Program-made: the position numbers and the translations under genes
The notes under the pieces: generated by a model
Seen by the model: only the letters and a program-made list of their open reading frames with translations
What the model was told of the DNA's origin: nothing
The model's database searches: none
In this document: piece by piece, positions 57,502 through 64,000 of the stretch
Layout: every line of letters starts with the position of its first letter
How positions within the stretch are numbered: the stretch's first letter is position 1
NCBI GenBank assembly: GCA_027624075.1
Contig: JAQBUH010000003.1
Location: 88,569-152,568 of the forward strand
Reading direction: 5' to 3'
DNA: 64,000 nt
Source of the DNA: Chloroflexota bacterium
Lineage (GTDB): Bacteria > Chloroflexota > Dehalococcoidia > Lucifugimonadales > Lucifugimonadaceae

Positions 57502-58815
57502 TTACTCCGGCCGGGAATGGTCCTCGGCAGACCTATCGCCTTTCCACAGCGCCGGCCAGATGGCGACGGCGGCCAACGCAAGTCCGAGTCCGAGCACGCC
57601 GTGCACTCGGATCATCGTCCGCACACCGAACTCCTCGGCCAGCCACCCTCCCATCAACAGCCCGAGCGGAAGACCGTATATTGCGAGGACTCGCAGCCCC
57701 ATGACCCGGCCCCTGAGTTGGACAGGCGCCGCTTTGAGCAGCGCAACCATCAGGGCTACGAATGACGCGCCTGCGAATATGCCCCAGACAAAGAGCAGCG
57801 GCAACACCATCCCGAACGAGACATGGAACGCTAGCGGAAGCGTCAGCAGGTGCCACGCCACCACCGTTATGACCAGCAGCCGGCCCGGGTTGGCTATGCC
57901 AGGATACGCGCCGGTGACCAGCGCCCCCAGGAGCGCTCCGCCGGAAGCCGTCGCCCGCATGACGCCGACGCCGTTCTCGTTTGTGCCGAACAGCTTGTCG
58001 CCCATCACAGTCATCAGCTCGTTCACAAGCGGAAACGCCGTGAACTCTATTAAAAATGCGAAGAACAGCAGTCCCACCAGGAGGCTGTGCCCACGGACGT
58101 AGCTCACACCCTCGGCGATCTGGCTGTAGTAGCCGCGAGATGTGCCAGCGCCTGGCGCTGTGTGAAGAGGCGGCTCAGGCAACGGCGCCGCTCGCCGCGA
58201 CACAAGTGTGGCCGCCAGCGTGGCCGCAACGTACAGCGCAACGACTCCGACGTACGCGGGGCCTAGCCCGAGCGCCGACATCAGTCCGCCGCCCATCAGA
58301 GATCCGATGATCCGCGCCAGGTCCGTCGTCGCTCTGTTCAGCCCCATCGCGTTGTTGATCTGGCTTGCGGGGACGGCGTCCGCAGAGAGTGCCTGGTTGA
58401 CCACGATCCCGAGCATGCGGACCAGGCTGCTGAGGCCGACTATCGCGAATGCATGCCACGCGACAAAGAGATCGGTCAGCACCAGAGTCATCAGGACGGC
58501 GGCAAGCAGAGCGCTCACGCTGCGCGCGAAGATCTGCACCTTCCTGCGGTCGAACCTGTCCACGACCGCGCCGTACAGTGGCGCCAGCAGGGTCCCGCCG
58601 AAGCGTGTGGCCCCGATGAGGCCAACCTGGAGTGGCGAGCCGGTGTCGCTCAGGATGAACCACGCCAGCACCAGGTTTTCCATCTCCGTTCCCCAGAGAT
58701 GGAGCATCTCCGATGACCAGATGAGCCTGAAGTCGCGCTGACGCAGCGCGGCGAACGGGTTTGGCCGCTCATGTCGCGTCACCGGTGTCAGTCCGCTCGG
58801 CCGCTCAGAAGGCAT
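57502..58815 (-). CDS. MFS transporter (MFS_3 type), second of a set
   Basis: A 437-aa major facilitator protein with about 12 membrane segments. N-terminal NPFAALRQRDFRLIWSSEM is followed by the loop GAVVDRFDRRKVQIF. The LRGRVMGLRVLAIYGLPLG stretch parallels its neighbours. The gene ends 37 nt before the HAD gene and starts 7 nt after the stop of the first transporter. The substrate is unknown. Confidence 0.87.
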   Translation of the reverse strand: MPSERPSGLTPVTRHERPNPFAALRQRDFRLIWSSEMLHLWGTEMENLVLAWFILSDTGSPLQVGLIGATRFGGTLLAPLYGAVVDRFDRRKVQIFARSVSALLAAVLMTLVLTDLFVAWHAFAIVGLSSLVRMLGIVVNQALSADAVPASQINNAMGLNRATTDLARIIGSLMGGGLMSALGLGPAYVGVVALYVAATLAATLVSRRAAPLPEPPLHTAPGAGTSRGYYSQIAEGVSYVRGHSLLVGLLFFAFLIEFTAFPLVNELMTVMGDKLFGTNENGVGVMRATASGGALLGALVTGAYPGIANPGRLLVITVVAWHLLTLPLAFHVSFGMVLPLLFVWGIFAGASFVALMVALLKAAPVQLRGRVMGLRVLAIYGLPLGLLMGGWLAEEFGVRTMIRVHGVLGLGLALAAVAIWPALWKGDRSAEDHSRPE

Positions 58816-58822
58816 CGAGAGA

Positions 58823-60151
58823 TCATGTCAGTTTGCGCAGGTCACGGGACGATGCGAACGCGATTATGACGATTGTCATGGCCCCGCCTGCGCCGATAAG
58901 GGTCGCCCCGCGCGTCCCGATCGCAGTGTCGAGAACACCGCCAAGGATCCACCCGAGCTGGAAGATCAGGGCGATCATGAAAAAGATGCTCATCACCCGG
59001 CCGCGCATATGCTCTTCGGTCCGTGTCTGGATCACGGTTGGCACGTTGATGAACCAAACGCCGAACCCCATTCCTATTAGAAAGAGCATGGCGAGCGACA
59101 GCGGATAGGTGTCCGAGAACGCGAAGACGGCCATTGCCACGTTCATGAGCGCCATCGCTCCGAAGATCAGCGCCCCCTTCCACCGCACCTCGCCGGTCAC
59201 CACCAGCAAGAACGAGCCGAGAAGTGTGCCGGCGCCCTGAACGGTGACCATAGTGCCGTAACCGACTTCACCCACATCGAGAATGTTGCGGGCGTAAAGC
59301 GGCGTGACGGCCTGGAATACCCCCGTGAACAGACCGGCAGACGACATGATCAGCAGCCACTTGATCGCGCTGTCATTTTCTGCATAGCGCAGACCTTCCT
59401 TGATCTCCTGGATGACGCTCCGTCGCTCCCGGGTGACCGGCTTGCTGCGGGTCCGTATCAACATAGTGGCCAGGAAACCTGTGCCGTACAGCGCGCCCAA
59501 TAGATAGAAGGCGGCGTCGAGACCGGTCGCAAGCAGGTAGCCGCCGAGCATCGGGCCGGCCACAGTGGCCGTCTGCGAAAGCGTTGTGTTGAGCGAGACT
59601 GCGGCCATGAGGCGCTTCCCGCCGACAACGTCCATTGCAAACGCCTGGCTCGCAGGGTTGTGGAAGGCGAACATCGTGCCGGTCATGAGGCCGATCGGTA
59701 TGAGCTGCCACGCCTGGATCACGCCCGAGGTCACGAGGAATGCGGTCAGGAACGCCATCGAGGCGATGACCAGCTTTGTCATTGCCTGAATCTTCCAGCG
59801 CTCTTTCCGGTCTGCGGCCGCGCCGCCGAGTAACGAGATGGACATGATCGCTATGCCAGGCATGGCGTTGACGATTCCGACCCAGAGCGATGACTTGGTG
59901 AGTTCGAGCACAAGCCACGCCTGGCCCATGTTCCTCACCTGGAACCCGGCGAACATCATTGCGTTGCCAAGCAGCAGGAACTGGAAGTCCCTGATCTTCA
60001 GGATGTCTAGCGCAGAAGACAGCCCTGACTGGCGCGGCTGCATAACAGGCCGCGCCGTACGCTGTACGGGAGACTGCTCTGCCGTGACCGGAGCGGCGTC
60101 GCCGGTCACAGTTCCGGCTCCGTCGGCAGGCGGGTTGGTTTCAGACGCCAT
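58823..60151 (-). CDS. MFS transporter (MFS_3 type), first of a set
   Basis: A 442-aa major facilitator protein. A polar N-terminus of about 55 residues precedes IRDFQFLLLGNAMMF. The loop motif is GGAAADRKERWKIQ, and MRGRVMSIFFMIALIFQLG recalls the neighbours. The start is the ATG at 60151 (MASETNPPADGAG); the tracked 164-residue upstream extension reads antisense-like sequence of the enolase gene and is not credible. It lies 34 nt after the enolase-family gene, in the same run. Confidence 0.87.
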   Translation of the reverse strand: MASETNPPADGAGTVTGDAAPVTAEQSPVQRTARPVMQPRQSGLSSALDILKIRDFQFLLLGNAMMFAGFQVRNMGQAWLVLELTKSSLWVGIVNAMPGIAIMSISLLGGAAADRKERWKIQAMTKLVIASMAFLTAFLVTSGVIQAWQLIPIGLMTGTMFAFHNPASQAFAMDVVGGKRLMAAVSLNTTLSQTATVAGPMLGGYLLATGLDAAFYLLGALYGTGFLATMLIRTRSKPVTRERRSVIQEIKEGLRYAENDSAIKWLLIMSSAGLFTGVFQAVTPLYARNILDVGEVGYGTMVTVQGAGTLLGSFLLVVTGEVRWKGALIFGAMALMNVAMAVFAFSDTYPLSLAMLFLIGMGFGVWFINVPTVIQTRTEEHMRGRVMSIFFMIALIFQLGWILGGVLDTAIGTRGATLIGAGGAMTIVIIAFASSRDLRKLT

Positions 60152-60185
60152 GTGGCGTCGTGGGTTTGAATTAGTAAAGGTCCAG

Positions 60186-61376
60186 TTACCTGCGGACGAT
60201 AAACGGCTCGATCCCGTCTTCGTCGATGTCTGCGCCGATGCCCGGCCGGTCCGGGAGCCTGAACGCGCCGCCAGAGTATCTCCACGCGGTGTCTGAGGCG
60301 TCGCCAAGCTTCTCTGAAAGCCCGCCCTGGAACTCCTGCAGGAACTCAGGTGATGACACGGCGGCGCACTGAAGTGTAGCCGCCTGGAAGATCGAGACGC
60401 CGGTGCCCATGTGTGGAGTTGTGGGAATCCCGGCCTTACCCGCCATGTCTCGCTGCTTGATGAAGTCGGAGATCCCGGTCCTGCCAATGTCAGGCTGGTA
60501 GATATCAAGTGGTTGCGGCTGAGCCAGCCACGGCTCAAGCTGGTAGCGGGTGCGAAAGTGCTCGCCGAGGGCAATGGGAGCTCCCGGAAGCGCAGCCAGC
60601 CTCTGGTGGCCTGCCAGGTCCTCTGGCTGCAGCGGGCACTCAAAGAACCGCACTCCCCGGGACCCGTAACGCTCCTTGGCGATGGCGGCGCCGTCCGCGT
60701 CGCACATCCACAGCGTGTCCACCATCCACTGCTCGAGCTCGGGCGCGCCTCTCTGCAGACCGTCCAGCTCGGCGAGGCCGGCCTTCCAGTCTCCGGTCAG
60801 GAAGATCTTTGCGCCGCGCAGGCCGCTCTCGCGCCACTGGTTGACGTGCTCGACCCGCTCCTCAAGCGTGTTGCGCCGCACGCCCGAAAGATAGACCGGG
60901 ATCTCAGTCCTCGGGCTGTCCGAGATCATAGCCGCGACCGGCAGGCCCTCCCGTCTGCCCAGCGCGTCCCACACCGCTATATCGAGCGCCGCGAGGGCGT
61001 CGAGCCAGTATCCGGACGAGTAGCCGCGACCCCGCTGCGAGTCGTAGAGGAAGTCCCAGAGCGCCGCCGGGTTGCCGAACTCCCTGCCGGTCACCATCTG
61101 GGCGATGATGTTGTCCGCGATGGCGCAGAGCACCTCAGGGCCGATGCCGCAGTTCGCCTCGCCCCAACCGGTTGTGCCGTCGGCAAGCGTGACTTTCAGG
61201 AGCGGCGACTCGACATAACGCGCATACACAGTCTGCCAGCCCCGCTTGAACTCGAACCGCTCTGTCAGCACGTCCCCTTCGTCTGCCCGGTATCCCTCCC
61301 AGTAAGATGCGCTGTTCTTGAACGCGAGGTGTAATGACTCCAGCCGGGTGATGGCGAAGTCAGTTCTAGCAGGCAT
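60186..61376 (-). CDS. Enolase-superfamily enzyme (MR/MLE group)
   Basis: A 396-aa acid-sugar enzyme paralogous in family, not in close sequence, to the one at 50686. Active-site elements are AKIFLTGDWKAG (Lys), WMCDADGAAIA, FFECPLQPEDL and ALGEHFRTR as metal ligands, and TTPHMGTGVS with the catalytic His. It is probably a dehydratase or cycloisomerase of a sugar acid. It heads a same-strand run with three MFS transporters and a HAD phosphatase, which suggests a dedicated uptake or export module for its substrate or product. Confidence 0.88.
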   Translation of the reverse strand: MPARTDFAITRLESLHLAFKNSASYWEGYRADEGDVLTERFEFKRGWQTVYARYVESPLLKVTLADGTTGWGEANCGIGPEVLCAIADNIIAQMVTGREFGNPAALWDFLYDSQRGRGYSSGYWLDALAALDIAVWDALGRREGLPVAAMISDSPRTEIPVYLSGVRRNTLEERVEHVNQWRESGLRGAKIFLTGDWKAGLAELDGLQRGAPELEQWMVDTLWMCDADGAAIAKERYGSRGVRFFECPLQPEDLAGHQRLAALPGAPIALGEHFRTRYQLEPWLAQPQPLDIYQPDIGRTGISDFIKQRDMAGKAGIPTTPHMGTGVSIFQAATLQCAAVSSPEFLQEFQGGLSEKLGDASDTAWRYSGGAFRLPDRPGIGADIDEDGIEPFIVRR

Positions 61377-62163
61377 GATCTCTCTCCGTTAGCAAACATA
61401 CTCAGGCCAGGCGGTCTCTGCAGTTTCCCGTAGTCCCGCGGGCCGAAGACCTGCGCGCTTTGCAGATTACGGGCGTTGCGGGGCACAAAGATTATGTGGC
61501 GCAGGAGTGCTCAGGCCAAGTCCCACCGCTGCCAGCCGGATCGGTACGCCGCCGTGCAGCCGGTCCGGTTGGCAGCCGTCTCCTTAGCGTAATTGATCGC
61601 TGGAATACGGTTACGAACCGGCATTGACGCGTCTGTGTGATCCGGAAACAGCAGATTCCCAAACCAATCAGAGAAATAGCAATCCCTGGGAACCTGCGTG
61701 ACGTATAGAGACAGCACGAGACGCTCCCGCGCGGACACCGTGGCGACTGGGCAGCCGCGGCGGCACGTATAGGCGCCGCAGGCAACGCAAAGCGTGTCAG
61801 TCAGGGGACTGCATGCGCCACCATAGGTATTACTGGCGCCACAGGCAGTCGAATGGTGGTTGAACCTTAGTCTCTCGAATGTTGGACTCGGACCGCCCGA
61901 TTTCACTGGCTGAGGGATGTTCATGAACGTTGACATGGTGTGCGCAGGGTGTTAGCGTCTCGCAACGATCTTGCCGGATTCTGTCTGGCACGGTGGCCGC
62001 GCTCTGGCTGGGATATGCATGGCGGATTTGGCTCAGATGGGTAACCTGCCGTAAGTCCTGGCTCTTACGAGTAAAGCTAAAGGATAGGAGACGGCATGGC
62101 CCCGGGTGCGGATCCGCGGCGGTTGGGGCCTTGGGTTTGATTGCCTGGTATCTGGAGGGTAGT
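61377..62163. other. Long intergenic region upstream of the solute-binding protein
   Basis: There are about 790 bases without a supported gene apart from a possible 14-aa leader ORF. The tracked minus-strand ORFs (61511-61936, 61492-61785, 61830-62300) have no recognisable domain. Features seen are a TTGACA at 61930-61935 followed 17 nt later by TAGCGT, a hairpin CGTAAG-8 nt-CTTACG at 62050-62069, and two successive ribosome binding sites. It is probably the regulatory region for the binding-protein gene. Confidence 0.5.
62096..62140 (+). CDS. Possible 14-aa leader peptide upstream of the solute-binding protein
   Basis: ATG with AGGAG 5-6 nt upstream opens a 14-codon frame (MAPGADPRRLGPWV, then TGA), ending 23 nt before the binding-protein ATG. 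It follows a small hairpin at 62050-62069. It has the layout of a leader ORF, but nothing beyond the ribosome binding site proves translation. Confidence 0.35.
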   Translation: MAPGADPRRLGPWV

Positions 62164-64000
62164 ATGAATTTGATATGGTTTAAGAAGCGCTGGGGACCGA
62201 CGCTTTTGGCGTTGGGCTCCCTGGTGATAATTGCAGCAGTAGCCTGTGGAAGTGACGACGCGACTCCGGCGGCTAACACGCCAGTCACCGCTCCTCCCAC
62301 GAGCGTGCCGCAGGCGACGGCGACGACGGGCGCCGCTCAGGCTGCTCAGGCTGCTCAGGCTGCTCAGGCTGCTCAGGCGCCGGCCACCGCCACGGCAAGA
62401 GCCACACAGGCTCCCGCCACCGCGACCTCGCCTGCGGGTCCTGGAACTGGTCCTTCCGGCTCCCTGGTCTACGGGATGAACACGGTTGAGGCTGTCTACG
62501 GCATCGGATACGTCGGTCCGTACCGCGGAAGCGCAACCAACCAGATAGGTGGAATTGAAGAGAGCTTCTTCGTATTCAAGGACGGAAACGCCCTTACGCC
62601 TGAGCTGGTTGACACGTTTAGCATCGACCCCGCCGGCACGAAGGTGACGATCTCCCTCAAGCAGGGAATCCCCTTCCAGGCGCCGCGCGGGTTTGAGAAC
62701 CGTGACTTCGGCGTCCTTGACGCCGCAGAGGCGGTCGAGTGGTTCAACAGGTCCAACGCGACGACGAACCCGGACTCAACCTACGGAGACGCTGGCGACC
62801 TCGCCGGCATCTTCCTTGAGGCCGTCGTGATCGACGAGTACACGTTTGAAGTAGGTCTGGTCTCCCCGATCTTCTTCTGCCTGCCGATCTCGCAGTTCGG
62901 TTGTCTCTCAGCCGCCCGCGGCCCGCACAAGGTGACCACGGTGGACGACTTCGGTGTTGAGTGGGCACGTGCCCACCACGTTGGGACCGGCCCTTACGTC
63001 CAGGGCGCCTGCTCACCAGGTGACCGCTGCACGATGCACGCGGTTAACTCGCACTGGCGTAAGGTTGCTAACGTCGCTGAGATCACCTCAATTCAGGTCC
63101 CTGAGTCTCAGACGCAGATAGCAATGCTGCGGAACGGCGCCATCGACATGGTCGTGCTTGACTACAAGTTGCTGCCTGACGTCGTCAGTGGATCGGACTT
63201 CCGGTTCATTGAGACGATGCCTGGCGGTTTCGTCGGTCAGTCGATCATCTTCGCCGGTAACCTCTGGGAGGAGTTCCACGCCCGCACCAACGAGCCCCTG
63301 AACCCATGGGACTCGGTTGTGTACGACAAGGACTACCCCTGGTTGGGCGACCCGTGGCAGGTGCAGCAGCCCACCAAGGTGCGCTACACCGACACCGACA
63401 ACCCGGCCGGTATGACAGACATGGAGCAGGCTCGCCTGGTTCGCCTGGCACTCTCCGTCTCCATCAACCGTGACGGTATCAACGACGTCCTGCTCAACGG
63501 CATCGGCACCCCCATCTACTCCGAGTACATGGGACCTGAGTACCCGGGCTGGGACCCGGCCCGGAAGACCGGCGTTTGGGACGTTGAAGGCAACAAGATC
63601 TCAGCCTCGGGCACGGCGCAGACGGTTCCGTGGGAGATCGCAGACGGCGACCTGATCGAGGCGGACAGGCTACTGGCACTGGCCGGCTACCCACTGGTAG
63701 ACGAAAAGCGCCAGGGCTTTGAGAGCCTGACACTCCAGGCCTACGCCGCCGAGGCTGGACCTGTTGGCCTTGAGGTTGCGGACGCCATCATGTCTGACTG
63801 GGCCAGGCTCGGTATCGAGATCGAGGGCCTGATCGAGGACTATGGTGGTGTTATCAGCCCCAGGATGCGCCAGCGCACCCAGTTCCTGCCGGTGCTGAAG
63901 AACGGTGACGTTCACTCCAACGTTTACCCGGTGGACTGGCCGCTGCCGCTGGTTGACACCTCCTCCAGCCGCCCCGGCTGGGGAGTTGGGTTCGAGTCTC
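62164..64000 (+). CDS. ABC transporter solute-binding protein, family 5 (3' truncated by window)
   Basis: A lipoprotein substrate-binding protein of the peptide/nickel/opine (SBP_bac_5) family. The frame is open for 612 codons to the window end; the ORF track omits it because no stop is reached. N-terminal lipobox signal ALGSLVIIAAVACGS is followed by an Ala/Gln/Thr/Pro-rich linker encoded partly by 9-bp repeats, then the binding domain from about residue 98. Family-typical stretches are DAAEAVEWFN, LVRLALSVSINRDGINDVLL and ADRLLALAGYP. The ATG at 62164 has GGAGGG 4 nt upstream. Permease genes are expected downstream. Confidence 0.88.
   Translation, partial: MNLIWFKKRWGPTLLALGSLVIIAAVACGSDDATPAANTPVTAPPTSVPQATATTGAAQAAQAAQAAQAAQAPATATARATQAPATATSPAGPGTGPSGSLVYGMNTVEAVYGIGYVGPYRGSATNQIGGIEESFFVFKDGNALTPELVDTFSIDPAGTKVTISLKQGIPFQAPRGFENRDFGVLDAAEAVEWFNRSNATTNPDSTYGDAGDLAGIFLEAVVIDEYTFEVGLVSPIFFCLPISQFGCLSAARGPHKVTTVDDFGVEWARAHHVGTGPYVQGACSPGDRCTMHAVNSHWRKVANVAEITSIQVPESQTQIAMLRNGAIDMVVLDYKLLPDVVSGSDFRFIETMPGGFVGQSIIFAGNLWEEFHARTNEPLNPWDSVVYDKDYPWLGDPWQVQQPTKVRYTDTDNPAGMTDMEQARLVRLALSVSINRDGINDVLLNGIGTPIYSEYMGPEYPGWDPARKTGVWDVEGNKISASGTAQTVPWEIADGDLIEADRLLALAGYPLVDEKRQGFESLTLQAYAAEAGPVGLEVADAIMSDWARLGIEIEGLIEDYGGVISPRMRQRTQFLPVLKNGDVHSNVYPVDWPLPLVDTSSSRPGWGVGFES
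62335..62379 (+). repeat. 9-bp tandem repeat (5 copies) in the binding-protein linker
   Basis: Five consecutive GCTCAGGCT units (the last ends GCG) encode AQA tripeptides in the linker that tethers the lipoprotein to the membrane. It is the longest of the 9-bp arrays in the window, and copy-number change would alter linker length without frameshift. Confidence 0.92.

Noticed and set aside
61511-61936. Minus-strand 141-aa Cys-rich ORF upstream of the solute-binding protein
   Set aside because: CGAYTCRRGCP looks motif-like, but there is no ribosome binding site, no homology I recognise, and overlapping frames are equally open.

Overview
The window is a G+C-rich bacterial chromosome segment (most third codon positions are G or C). 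It is densely packed, with about 60 genes mostly in short co-directional runs that often overlap by 1-8 nt. Gene content points to Chloroflexota, most likely a SAR202-type marine lineage. The clues are an archaellin-type (archaeal flagellin) gene, duplicated enolase-superfamily and MFS genes, paired GMC oxidoreductases, an Old Yellow Enzyme, and heme A synthesis genes that imply an aerobic terminal oxidase. This placement is inference, because no rRNA is present. TGA is used freely as a stop codon, so the standard code applies.

Layout. 1-6.8 kb: a malate/lactate-type dehydrogenase truncated by the window edge, a three-gene GMC oxidoreductase operon, OsmC, a small membrane protein and a tandem-UspA protein. 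7-10.3 kb: two thioredoxin-fold lipoproteins and a two-domain rhodanese whose catalytic cysteine codon is an in-frame TGA followed by a SECIS-like hairpin, which makes it a candidate selenoprotein. 10.5-14.3 kb: hemA, hemL and the archaellin gene. 14.5-20.1 kb: pgpA, a coiled-coil protein, coaD, rsmD, lysS and serS. 20.1-28.2 kb (minus strand): ligA, an unrecognised 672-aa protein, pth, an HExxH lipoprotein and an Old Yellow Enzyme. 28.3-37.8 kb: DUF1015, an aminotransferase, tyrS, ribF, DAHP synthase, chorismate mutase, trpA, a CPBP protease and an MBL hydrolase. 37.9-41.5 kb: ftsH divergent from infC-rpmI-rplT. 41.5-49.7 kb: a frameshifted hydrolase, ctaB, ctaA, a sortase, a zinc-ribbon protein, tsaD, a proline-rich PH-like membrane protein and a frameshifted DUF2851 gene. 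49.7-64 kb is accessory catabolic territory: HpcH/HpaI aldolase plus an enolase-superfamily enzyme, a metallophosphoesterase, an SDR, a frameshifted PIG-L deacetylase, an enolase-MFS-MFS-HAD-MFS run, and the start of a family 5 solute-binding protein.

Functionally the window combines core translation, repair and cofactor genes with modules for oxidising and importing organic acids or sugar acids and for extracytoplasmic redox. Three genes carry single-base frameshifts, so either real decay or residual assembly error must be kept in mind when reading the unusual start and stop codons. The strongest candidate for something new is the Sec-rhodanese (9402-10265). The archaellin gene and the orphan 672-aa protein come next.
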